From assembly GCF_000003195.3 (NCBI RefSeq), contig NC_012872.2, positions 23,460,066 through 23,524,065 of the forward strand: a stretch of DNA of 64,000 bases, in the 5' to 3' direction. How positions within the stretch are numbered: position 1 is the stretch's first letter; each line of letters opens with the position of its first letter. Shown piece after piece: positions 34,084 to 44,966 of this stretch. The DNA is from Sorghum bicolor. Its lineage: Eukaryota > Streptophyta > Magnoliopsida > Poales > Poaceae. The position numbers were made by a program, and so were the translations under genes. The notes beneath the pieces are model-generated. The model was not told where the DNA came from and did no database searches. It worked only from the letters and a program-made list of their open reading frames with translations.

Positions 34084-37000
34084 TGTAACAGAACCGACCA
34101 AATTATAAGAGATTAAGCCTAACAGCGACCATTTGCATAGTCAAACCATCAGGCTTAAGCCCATATAATCCTGGTAGTCCGTGAAATCTCGAAGGATTTC
34201 AAACCACACATCGTACAACACCCAAGATCGTAATAAGTTTAGCGGTCGCCATCCACAAATACATCCAGATTACAACATTCATAAAACACATCGGAGTTCT
34301 AAAAATTATTACAAACCAAGTTCTTCAAGTAGCGGAAGCTTCATAGTTCGAAAATACAAAACACACTCTTAGTCTGATACAGTGCCACAGTTCGGTCATT
34401 CCCACAAAAGCAAAAGGAGAGACGGAGTGACCATCGCCCTTGGTCTAGTCATCACCCATGGCTGGGTACAGACAGAGGATGCAATAACCATAGTACATTT
34501 GACCATCTGCAAAACAACATGGGAGTAGAACCCTGAGTACGAGAAGGTACTCAGCTAGACTTACCCGTCATAAACTTAAAATAAAGACTCATCAAGGATC
34601 ATGAAGGCTATATAGTGGGGTAGCTGACAACCATTTTTGCAAAACCGCAGGATTTTACTATCATAACCTTCATAAGTCTTTCTTCTTTTAATTTGGTCAA
34701 GTTGAAAGTATCATTACCTATCATCTAGGTTTGCACCTGCACTATTACAAGCAAGTATAAGGCTATGATAGTACCTCATCATAGCATTCATAAACCATTT
34801 GTCATTATAACCCAAGTGTTCCCTAGTCCTTACTACGAGGACGAAGCTCATGTCAAGTGCTCACTATCCAGGAGTGATGGCGATTTGAATCGATTTCTAA
34901 CCAGCTGGCGAGGTATTCCCCACACAAACCACACTCACTGATCAAGTGAGCTACAGATCACCGTATTACACTATCCAGGACCAATTCGCGGGTTCGGCAG
35001 GCACCGCCAGTACCCGAGGACCGTTCCGGCGACTGAGGTATCCAAGGTATACCAAGGTTGCGCGCCGCGCCCTCGTCGTTCTCCTCAACCATCACCAATA
35101 CAGCGCATGGCGGCTCGATTCCCGACCCGGATAGTGTTCAGGCTTCGCGGTCGGAACGACTTATCCTTCCAGCTAAGTGTGGGGCATGCGTTCAACATGA
35201 CAAGAGGGCCGTCAACGATGGGTCCTTAATCGACGCAGGCAGGGGCACTATGGTCAACCCATCATAAGACCCTGCCTGGTCTCCAGTTGCATTCCACACT
35301 TGGTTATTCTTTTCCCCAAGCAACCAATGCTTAATCAAGCAAGTATCCACCTATTTCTCGCAAGTGATAGGAAATCACCCGACTTCTACCGGACTAAGCA
35401 AGCTAAGCATAGACTCTGTGCCTATCTACATAGGACAAGGTAGGTGAACGAGTAGGGGTGACAAGGAGTATATATGCATCAACGGTATCAATCAAATCCT
35501 ATCACTTAGATGCAATATAGTAGAACAATTATAGCGCATCATATAAGTTAGCGAGAATAGGGAGACTTAGAATGCTCCGGGGCTTGCCTTTCTCAAACGT
35601 GCTGGGTCGGTGATCCGGACACTCCTGCAGCTCCTCTCCGGGTTCCTGTGCTTCCGGAGGTTCCTGCTCCTGAATCTCCTCGGGTTCCTCGGGTCCCACT
35701 TCGTTCTCCTGCGTGCCTGTATGATGCATGTGTGCTTATGAGTGGAGTGCGAGATACCCGAGTGGATGCTTGTATGAGAAAGAATGTACTCGGTCATGCT
35801 CATTACAAGGTAGTCCACATCATCCAAGAACAAACAATTGAATCAAACATCTATTGCATTCCCTTCTTTAAATATGTTTCAAATGCAACCAGCAACCCAC
35901 ATGATGCTTCAAAGATACACCAAACCCAACTTATTCTATTCAACCTATATATACAACGATTCATAATTTTCTTTATTCATTTCTAGGCCCATTAAAATTC
36001 ACATGCAGTTCTGTTCATCAATAAATTCCACAAAAATTACAGGAGACTACCAGTCAAGCATAGAGTCTACTGTAAATTTTTCATAATTTTTGGATACTTA
36101 TTTTGAGCCACAAAAATCACAAGATTAATTCATAGGGTAAGTATAATTATTCTACTGTGATATAAGTGTCAAACAACAGATTTCATATTTTTACAATTTG
36201 TCTAACATCATAAGAAACACCCACAAAATTTTCCAGATTTATTGCATGATCCAATTAATTATTAAAAATCATAAATCACTGCCATGCAAGCATTTAAATT
36301 ACCATAAATTCATTTATACACCAAATAATATGTAGCAATATTTTCCCAGTGAGTAAACATACATGCAGAGCCAACAAATCAAGTTTCTCATTTTTCTGAA
36401 CCATATTTTATTTACTATGCATTTTCCAAGTTTAGCAAAAACATGGATTAAATATATTCATTCAGAAAAGTTACTCAAACATGACATGCAATTACAACAA
36501 ACTGTAGATCTAGAAATATAGAGCACACTAAAATTTATTTTATCCAATTTGGAGCTGTAGAACTCAAGATATAAATTTTACAAGTTTTGAATCAATTTCT
36601 GGAAATCATTTATTCAAGAAAACCGACGAAAAAGGCTACGCGCACCCAGATCTACACCCACCGGGGTCCCCTTGCGACTGATAGTGGGTCCCCGACCCCA
36701 CCGGTCAGCGAGACCGAGAGGGAGCTCACCTCCGACGAGCAGATCTCGCCAGCGGTGAGGTCACCGGTCACGGGGTAAGCACCAACGTGCTCTCCGCAGC
36801 GAGGCGCACCCAACGGTACCCTTGGATTGGCCGGAGGATGACCGGAACACCTCCGACGAGCATGCATGGCGGCGCTGCTCGCCGTGGCCAGGCCGCTCCG
36901 GTGCGGTAGAGCGTGCGCAAACGGCTCTCCGAGCTTCCTCACCACCCTACCAACCTAGCGCACCTAAGAACCAGCGAAATGAGGCAGAGAAACACAAGAT

Positions 37001-37962
37001 CCGTCGCGGCGGAGCACTCCGGCGAGCTCGGAGTAACTCCGGCAAGCGATTCACGACGCTCGACGGACTCTCACCTCGGTAGAACGCGCGCACAAGCTTA
37101 CCCTAACGATGGCGAAGGCGCTGGTGCTCTCGGCGGTGAGCTTGAGGCTCTGGTGCGGTTGGCGGCGAGCGGCGGGGCTTTCTCCGGCAATGGCGTGCGG
37201 AGGAGTTGCTGCTGCTGCGCGGTGCGAGCGGAGGGAGGAAGGAGAAGGAGGGCGCGGGGGAGAGAACCGAGGAAATGACCTGGGAGCCTGAGCCGGCGTC
37301 CCGACCAAGGGGGGTTGGAGGCCGGTCGCGGCGCGTCCAACGCCGGCGTACGGCCGCCACGTGGCCGGCGCCGGGTGGAGCGAGGTGCGTCCGCGTGCGT
37401 GGGAGAGAGGGGAAGGGGGAGAAGGCCGGGCCGCTCGCTGGGCCGAAAGGGGAGCGGGGTTGGCCCAGCAGCGCCTGCCCCTTTCCCTTTTTTTTAATTT
37501 CTTTTCTCCAAATTCTTTCTAAATTCATTTGGACCAATTTAAATTCACTTTCACCTCTTGCTCCCAAAAATAAAGTTGTTCCAAAACAAAAACTCTACAA
37601 CTTTGCTTTAATAAGCAAGACCAAATTCCAACTAGAATTTGAATTGCAAATTAAAACTTAGTTCTAGGTTTTTAAATAAATTCAATTTGGAAATCTTGTA
37701 TAAATTCCATTTCTCAAATTCCATAGCTCCAAAATTTACACAAAAATACTCTAAATTCTTCTTACACATAAATCAACCTAGTTTGAATATTTTACATTTT
37801 TAGAAGCAAGCATCATATTTTTAACATAATTGAAACATATGAAATAAAGCACATAAAATCATGTTTTGGGATGAATGACATGCTCATGATGCTATGCTTG
37901 ATGAGAATGCTTATGCTTGTTGTGATAGGGCTAAATGCATGCTTAACACCTAGGGTGTTACA
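34084..37962 (-). mobile_element. right (5') LTR of element A
   Basis: 3879 bp, uninterrupted. On the minus strand it begins TGTAACACCCTAGG and ends TTCTGTTACA. It contains the CpG-rich block (36640-37490), a conserved palindromic block near 34880 (one base changed here), and a conserved short acidic frame (35729-35529) shared with LTR D. Confidence 0.93.
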
Positions 37963-37967
37963 ATGCG
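37963..37967. repeat. target-site duplication ATGCG of element A (right)
   Basis: Right copy of the duplication at 15079-15083. Confidence 0.95.
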
Positions 37968-37986
37968 GTTCTGGAACATCGGGTAA

Positions 37987-39537
37987 GACCGACGTCAACA
38001 TCCAGCTTGGGGGAGTTCCTCCCCAATTTATCAAGTAAGTTTTTATTTGCTCTTCTTATTTATTCTATTTTGTCTTAGTGTTTTATATATCTTAAAAAGG
38101 AAAAAACTTAGAAAACCAAATAAATATTTTATTGCTTTAATTTACTGCATTTTATAAATATGAAAACAAAATAAAAAGAGTATGTAGATAAGTGTGCTTT
38201 ATTTTATCTGTTAAGTGCAAATCTCTAGAAAAAACAAAAAGATCAAAAAGATGCATGATGGAAATGATGAATAGCTCCTCTGTTTGCTTACTTTCAAGTA
38301 CCTAGCTTTTATATTAGAGTTTTCCAGGAATTACTAAAACTAAAATTACTATCTTTGGGAAGCATAAAACTAAAGTCTAGGTAAGAGAAAGGCATGATAT
38401 AAAGTTGAGCTGCTGTTTATCTTGTTCCTACTACACTAAGTTCTGAAGATTTATTTTAAAACTTACAAATCACATGATGAGTTCCTAGCATAACAAATTA
38501 CCTACCACAGCCATACTTGCTATAACATCTTTCACTATATTTACATTGAGTTTGATCGAGCTGTGTAGACCCTTAGGAGCTTTTCATGTGGTTAAATTAA
38601 GATATTCACTTGCACACATCTACTACACCATCCATCACCATTCATTAAAATGGCTAAAAATATTATCACTCACTGTCCCAAATATTGTTATTTTCTCTCT
38701 CTAAAAAGATTCAATACAGAAGAGGCATGGGTTATGCAAAAATATGCGAGGAAATAAAAAGGGGCAAGTGCCCGGAACCTCGAAAAAGAAAGAAGAAGAG
38801 TGAGATGAGAGGTAAAAATGGACAAGTGTCCGGAGTAGAATTAGGGGTACAAAGATGCCCACTTGAGCGGAAAAAATGGACAAGTGTCCGACAGTAGAAT
38901 TAGGGGTATCTACTACCCACCTGAAAAAAAAGAAGAAAAAGAAAGAAAAGATAGCCCATGTTCTCCTAAAGCAAAGATCAAAGAGGAGGAGAGATAGCAA
39001 TATGAGGAGCAATGAGAATTAAGTTTTATTATCACTTATGCATTTTCACCATCACTATCATTTACTCCACCACACAAGCACATCTTGATTTAATTATATG
39101 TTGAGTTCCTTTGGATCCATGGCTCGATTAGACAACATATGTATGAGCTGTTTTTTTCACTCCTATGAGCTCCACTTAAATATTCCATTAGCTATAGGTA
39201 AGTGACATTATGGTAAGGATCCAGAAATACTACATATAGAGAGACTTGAGAGAATCATTGATGGGAACTCTGAGTTTTATTTTGAAAACTTATGAAAAAC
39301 TCTAGAACAAAGGTGAAGTATAGACAAGAGGAATAGTGCTTGACTTAATTATTTTGTCTTTCAATTACTTAAAACTTAAGTACAGGTACTAGACTCCATA
39401 ACACTTCACTCTAATCTGGAAGAATTTTATGTAAAAGCATGTGTGCCTATCAGGAAAGAAAACATCGAAGCAACTCCTGATCCGTCTGAGTTTAGCTAGT
39501 TGCTCAGGGACGAGCAAAGGTTAAGCTTGGGTGAGTT
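37987..39537 (+). other. 3' noncoding region of element B
   Basis: A PPT-like GCTTGGGGGA (38005-38014) lies just after the second ORF, within a near-perfect hairpin (38007-38026). Three palindromes at exact 58-bp spacing follow (38762-38889), and then the 3' purine tract AAGCTTGGGTGAG (about 39523-39535) next to the LTR. The rest is AT-rich, with no supported gene. Confidence 0.7.
38762..38889. repeat. array of three palindromes with 58-bp period (element B)
   Basis: GGGCAAGTGCCC (38762-38773), GGACAAGTGTCC (38820-38831) and GGACAAGTGTCC (38878-38889). Start-to-start distance is 58 bp both times. The arms change in a paired way between copies and between elements. Confidence 0.75.
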
Positions 39538-40965
39538 TGTTGACGGTCCTTAAGTACTAAAATTAATAATCAAATAAACAAGGAAAAGGATCAATATGAA
39601 ACAAACATCTAGAATTAGGGTTTTATCTGACAGAATTCCACGAGCTAATTACGTGCCGCGCAATTTTCCTCAATCTAGAAGAGTCTAGAAGCCACGGGAA
39701 CGAACGAGAAGGAAATCGGGCTCGGGGGCAGGGCGCCCGCCCACCCCCCTTGGGCGCCCGCCTAGGGTTGGAGTCCAATCGGGACTCTGCTTCGGGGCTA
39801 AACTCCACCGACCTAAAGGATCAATCTAAACCATACAATCTATGTCGGTTTGATCTGACGGCTCACGTTCACTTCAGGGGACTATAAAACCAGACCCCCT
39901 GGCCCCTGGAGGAGAGAGGAGAAGAGAAGAAATCATTATGCAGAGGTAGCCATCAAAGTTAGGGTTTAGAGCTTCTCTCCCACAGAGAATTAGAATTAGC
40001 TACTTCAAGTTTAGAGGTTTGATTAGATAGCAATTAGAGAAGTAGAGCACTACGCTCTGGATTCGGATCTTCGGTAATAAAGATTGGTATTATTCATATC
40101 TTTCTCTAATTCTTTGTTCTAATTGCATTATGTCTCTAATTATTATGTTCTTAGTTTGTTCTAGTTCTATATTTGATATATTCCTAATTGATAATGAGTT
40201 TATGTATAAGTTTGCAAAGCGCTTAGCTCTTGACGCGAGGGAGTTAGGTGATAGATCACATGTGAGCGTGGTGCTTAGATGTTATTTATCTGCAAATGTA
40301 TCCTATTGTCCGGGTCGTGTGGTAGTTCGCGATAGTGACAGCTTCGTTGATTCTTATATAGTCCACCCTCCGTTGATAGAACAGGCAGAACCGGTATTGT
40401 GGAGTAAGTCATGCGATGCTCTGATTTACTTTATCAATGTTCCTTATACATGAATGAAGAGTCTTTTATGCTATATATGATCTTGTAGACAACTAGAGTA
40501 GATTATGACTTAGTAGTTAGTAGATAACTTAGAATCCATTCTCTAGCTAATCCGACATCACCTACATATATGAGGAGTAGTCTATTTTCTAATCGCTGTG
40601 TTATTTATCCCTTGAACTTATAATTCATTATCATTATCATTATGGTTTATCCCCTGCTATAGTAAGTGACTGTGTGATGAGTTTCTCATTAGTAATCATT
40701 TTCTTGCAAGTTTATCTCTAGTTTATGCCTTGATAGATTTTTCCCTTAATTTAATCTCCTTAGATACCTTGAGCAAAATTGTAAATAACAATACCTGGAA
40801 TACTTATACTGGTGAAATGCTACAATGAGGTATTTTATCTGTGCGCTTGTGGATAGAATAGATTATTTTCTAGAGAGCCTTTACATTTGTAAATACCTTT
40901 GTACACTCTGGCACCATGCTGGGGATGACAACCTAGTATCTAAGTGGTGTTAGCTAGTGTCAACA
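39538..40965 (+). mobile_element. 3' LTR of element B
   Basis: 1428 bp. Against the 5' LTR it lacks 77 bp between two ACGAG direct repeats (8957-8961 and 9034-9038 in the 5' LTR) and 10 bp near 40001, which together account for the whole length difference. The paired GC units are at 39731-39742 and 39752-39763 (last base C to T). Confidence 0.93.
39731..39763 (+). promoter_or_regulatory. paired GGGCGCCCGCCC module, 3' LTR of B
   Basis: Units 21 bp apart; the second ends CCT instead of CCC. Confidence 0.72.
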
Positions 40966-40970
40966 CCTGC
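40966..40970. repeat. target-site duplication CCTGC of element B (right)
   Basis: Right copy of the duplication at 8850-8854. Confidence 0.95.
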
Positions 40971-41272
40971 TAACTGAACAGCCGCTCTTTGCACGGACCA
41001 AGAAAAGGAAACCAGCAATCATTCAGAAAGGCCACCAAATTAACTGCGATAATTCTTGAAAATCGAAACGCCACAATTGCCGCAAGATCCGCCCACTTCC
41101 CCAAAATGCGGGAAGTGGGAAAGGTGGGTTTCTATTATAAAAGGCTCGATGTTGCGTCCATATTTTTTACCCAACAGCTGCATAACAGCCTCCTGCCTTT
41201 GCTACTACTGCCTCCAGCCTTCTTCATCATTAGGTCCTCAACACCTAGTCCAAAGCCCTTCCTGCTGCGACA
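40971..41272 (+). promoter_or_regulatory. promoter and leader of the antisense gene of C2
   Basis: TATTATAAAAGG at 41133-41144 is a good TATA about 130 bp upstream of the ATG at 41273. It continues leftward into 8825-8854 across element B. The insertion of B about 165 bp upstream of the TATA may have removed distal elements. Confidence 0.65.
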
Positions 41273-44200
41273 ATGGCGAAGAGCGATTCAAAGAAGAGGG
41301 CCGAGATGATGGCCAAGGAGTGGAAAAAATCTCGGAGTAGCACGAGGTCCCTCAACGACCTTGTCGGAATGGGACTCCTGCACAACCAGGAGATCGGCGG
41401 CTGGAGGGCACCAGAAGGAGAGAGTTACCCTGACCCCCGTGCTGGTCAGATCATAATCTATGAGGATTACTTCAAAAGGGGATTTGGGGTTCCCGTTCAT
41501 CCGTTTCTTCATGGTCTTCTCCTTTACTATGAGATCGGGATTTGCAATCTGCACCCGAACTCTATTCTCCTCATCTCTACCTTCATCCATTTGTGTGAGG
41601 CCTATGTTGGGATAGAGACGCATTTCGATCTCTTCCGTTATCTATTCTGTTTGAGGAAGAAGGGAGCAGTTGGAGGCTCCAAGATTGCAGGTGGAGTATA
41701 CCTCAATCTTCGCGACGGGATGAAGAACCATTACCTCAGCTGCCCATGGAACACCTCCCTCACCGAGTGGTACAAGAGGTGGTTCTATGACAGGGAGGAG
41801 CCGGGCAGTGCCACGTTCTGCGACTTCGGCTACATTCCTGAGAAGAGGGTTAGCTGGACAGATCGTCTAGAGTATACTGGCCATGTGTTAGAGATGATGA
41901 GCCTGATCGACTGGTCCCGCCTGGACGGACCAGGAGTGGTCTGGAACTTCCTCGCCCGACGAGTGATGCCTTGCCAGAGGAGGGTGCACTCAGCGTACGA
42001 GTACGTGGGGAGCCAAGACCCGACCAGGATGCACTGGGACAGCTTGGAAAAATCAGAGATCCAGCGGTTTATGAACGAGTTGTTTAACCTTGCTGACAGT
42101 AACTTCATTCAAAGTGATGACCGGATGCATGTCTTCAAGATAGGCCGACCAGCTCCTAAGGTAAATGAATACCTTGGTTTAATTGTATTGCTATTTGAGT
42201 ATTGTAACCTTTTGACCGATAACTTGTCACTTTTGTATCGTAGATAGGAGATATTGACCGGTGCTCGGTGTATGTGTCGCTGGCACCCGGTATGGACCAT
42301 CCTGCTGGGGTGGACCCGCCGGCAGACAATGTTGCTCGGTGTCTCCAATACACCAGCAGCGATGAGGACCAGAGCCGTCCAACACCGACCACGGATGACA
42401 GGGTGGCTGGGAAGAGGCCAATGGCTGTGGAGCCATCCCCCACGGAAGCAATTCCAACGGGGGCGGCTACAGACCCTTCGATGGGCCAAGGCTCAACCAG
42501 CCATGCCCCCAAGCGTCGCCGGCTAGTGACGATTGTCGACGACAACGACGAAGAGGACGAGACGGCCCCGTCCGTAGTCCGGAGACCGCGTAGCCGCCCT
42601 GATGTCGCGCCGATCGACGCGAGTCGGGTAACCAGGGACCCGCCTGCCGTGCACGTCGAGCCGATACGTCCTGGAGGGATAGGAGCGGCAGCGGCAGCCG
42701 GGTGGACGAGGAGAAGGTTCTTTACGGCGGCGCACCGGAGCTCCGACCTGTAAGTTCAAGAAAATGTCTTCTGCGCTATGTTTGTTTTTTACGAAGCTTG
42801 ATGTCGTTATGGTAATTGGCATTATCTCTTCTTTATTAGTGCGGCCTCGGATGTTGATCCGGGCAACGTCACTGGCTAGAGAACAGCTAAGCCGGCAGTT
42901 GCTGATGAAAATGCCGTCGAGCAGACCGCTCGCGAGCAGCCCGTGGAGCAGCCCGTGGTTGTGACCGTGGCAGAGAACGCCGAGGAGGACCCGGCTCGAG
43001 ATAAGGCCGGGGCTAGTACCCCGACAAGGGGTGGTGAGACCACGAGGACGCCTCCCCCGAGCAGCGTTGCAGAGGAGGGAGTCAAGGTCTCGACCCCCCT
43101 CCATCTGAAGAACAGAGGGCCCTAGCTCCAGCCCCAGTAGAGGCTTCGACGCCGGAGGGCTCCCCTAGCCGGGGTAACGGTCCTCTGATACCCGTTACCA
43201 TGGCTGGGTGTAGCGCGGAGGGTGAGGGAACCTTAGCGGCCTCCGATGACGAAGTGGAAGAAATCCAGGGGCGCCCCCACGATGGTCGCGAACATGATTA
43301 CGTGTGGCGCCCGCGTGGGGACCACTGGGCCGGCCACGAGGAGCTCGCCGAAGCCGAGGAGGCAGCACTACGCTGGTAAGCGGCTTGTTGATGAAGTTAA
43401 GGTGAGTGGTCTTATGTTCTGCTGGAGTATTTATATACTGTTGCTTGTTCACTATGTAATATGTATATTTCTTATAGGGTGCAATGAAAACGGCGAAGTA
43501 CCGAAAAAGGTGCTTCGACCAAATTGAAGGTGTGGTCGCCGAGAACAAGGCCTTGACTGCAGAGGTGGACCGCCTTTGGTTGGAGGCCGAAAGGGAGGCG
43601 GCCGAGAAGGCGGCTCAAGAGGAGCGTCTGCTGGACCTAAATCGGTGACTAGCCGACAAGGACCATGAGAGAAGGGGTAAGTCAGGTGGTCCGAGCAGTT
43701 GCAATTAACCGCGTGGTCAGTTTTGATGACAAACAATTGTTGCTTCAGGTCTGGAGGAGGAGATCGAGCATCTCCAAAAAGAGAGGGACCAGCTCGTCCA
43801 GGAGCGTGCTAGTGCGCTAGAGACCGAGCGCAGGGTTGGCGCGGAGCTAAAGAACAAGAATCGGGAGTTGGCTGGTAAGAGCTGTTTCGTCCTTTTCGAC
43901 CACGCAGTTCTCTCTCCTTTTGATACTGCCGTAGCATGTTGCTAACCGTTTGCTTGGTATTTTCTTGAAAACTTTGTCATAGTGCTTAAAGTCAACACTA
44001 AGAAGCACCTCGATGAGCTGGTCAAGGAGCGGGACTCCTGGAAGACGAACTGCATCAAGCTCTGGAAAGGAGTTGCCCCAGTGCTTGACATGATGAGTCC
44101 CGACCTCCCCGAGGACCAGCCCTGCGCGCCGAAACTGACCCCAGTTGAGAAGGCGCAGCAAGCATGGGGCTGGCTTCTGCAATTCGTCAAAGATGCCGGG

Positions 44201-44521
44201 GAGTTTGCCAGAGCGCACGTCCTTAGCATGGTACGCGCTCACTACCCTCTCGTCCATCTGTCCCGGTTAGAGAGGGGGTATCCGAAAGAGGTTGGTCTGA
44301 AGGAGGCAGATGACCTTCGCGTCAGTCTGCTCAACCTATCGTCGACAGTGATAGGCGATATAAACCTCTGTGTGACGTCAACCCCCCCTCGATCAGCCAG
44401 GATCAGACAGGTCGGCCAGGGAGTTGTCGGGGGCGTCGATTGCGGGAGATGGGAAGTCGACGTCTGCGTTCTCGACCAGCTAGATGCCAGTGGCCCCGAC
44501 CCCTCCGGCGGGACAAGATAA
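41273..44521 (+). pseudogene. six-exon antisense gene (aORF) of element C2
   Basis: Exons: 41273-42160, 42244-42749, 42840-43401, 43478-43676, 43749-43874 and 43983-44521. All introns are GT-AG and 72-108 nt long. The junctions keep the frame, apart from the breaks listed next. The product would be about 940 residues. Exon 1 has the PF04195-like 'putative gypsy-type transposon' domain (about residues 55-150). Exons 2-3 are acidic and disordered with a KRRR basic patch. Exons 4-6 hold a long coiled coil and a conserved C-terminus. Stops at 42877, 43123 and 43646 and an 8-nt loss near 43369 make this copy defective. AATAAA at 44629-44634 is a suitable poly(A) signal. Together with the TATA at 41133 it forms a complete transcription unit opposite to gag-pol. 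Function unknown. Confidence 0.8.
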
Positions 44522-44966
44522 CCGTGCGGGTGATCAGCCCGAACAGTAGGTTCATAGAGTAGTCTGCAGGAGTAGACTAGAAGCCGCCCAGAGGGGTGTT
44601 TATTGTAAACTTTGTATATAAAGTTTGTAATAAAGTTTAAAATTTGAGAACTATGGTTTTGAGCGCTGTGAATACATTTGCTTGAGTGATGTATCACTGA
44701 ATCATATTGATTGACCTTGAGGAGCTTGTTAAGGAAAGTTATTGTAGCACTTGTCAAGTATTCTGCACATGTAAAAGTATATGGCAAAAAAGGCAAACTT
44801 TATTATTATTTATCAAAAAAGATTTACAAGTAAAATGTACTGAAACTTAGGGACAGAAGCGTCATAGTTTGACTATGTGCCAGGAGTTGGGTAGGCGTGT
44901 TCCGTCTGGGTACGCCAGTCTATAAGATGTAGGGCATGTCACTTTGGCGACCACAAAAGGTCCCTC
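44522..44966. other. convergent 3' regions of antisense gene and pol (C2)
   Basis: Noncoding, about 445 bp. It contains the plus-strand poly(A) signal AATAAA (44629-44634) and AT-rich sequence. The two transcription units converge here. Confidence 0.6.

Larger units (their letters stand above)
15084..37962 (-). mobile_element. element A: Tekay/Del-type chromovirus (Ty3/gypsy), with nested E
   Basis: The element has 3.9-kb LTRs (15084-28324 interrupted by E; 34084-37962), termini TGTAACA...TGTTACA and TSD ATGCG. Reading on the minus strand, the order is LTR, tRNA-iMet-like primer site, a leader, an extra ORF (33263-32220), gag-pol ending in a chromodomain, a purine-rich tract (AAGGAAGGG) and LTR. 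Gag-pol is non-functional: several stops, and a deletion removing RNase H and the N-terminal half of integrase. Compared with typical Tekay elements, the extra upstream ORF is the unusual part. Confidence 0.93.
13546..37986 (+). pseudogene. second ORF of element B (Athila ORF1-like), split by element A
   Basis: The coding parts are 13546-15083 and 37968-37986, about 518 codons once element A and the duplicated ATGCG are discounted. The start ATG follows a good splice acceptor. The protein has a basic N-terminus (MFKKVKNAGKALKN), a globular domain around LGWTNFWNITELGSRLLTLE resembling the Athila ORF1/plant-mobile-type domain (moderate confidence), a Pro/Gln-rich part, and a C-terminal heptad-like region. 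A TAG at 13681 (CAG in B') breaks the N-terminal part, and the element A insertion breaks the C-terminus nine codons from the end. Apart from these, it is open, like its copy in B'. Its position after gag-pro corresponds to the env position of Athila elements; no signal peptide or membrane segment is seen. Function unknown. Confidence 0.75.
8855..40965 (+). mobile_element. element B: non-autonomous Athila-like LTR retrotransposon (interrupted)
   Basis: The element has LTRs at 8855-10369 and 39538-40965, with TGTTGAC...GTCAACA ends and 5-bp TSD CCTGC. After removing the 22.9-kb element A, the internal region is about 6.3 kb. It carries gag plus retropepsin (10706-12659) and a second ORF (13546-37986, split), but no reverse transcriptase, RNase H or integrase, so it must rely on enzymes supplied in trans. 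The closely similar element at 55808-64000 has the same organisation, so lack of RT is a family trait and not a local deletion. The LTRs differ by two deletions and a few percent substitutions, so it is older than E. Confidence 0.9.

Noticed and set aside
38762..38889. CRISPR-like spaced palindromes
   Set aside because: Only three 12-bp units in a plant retrotransposon 3' region; repeats and spacers do not have CRISPR lengths, and no cas genes exist.
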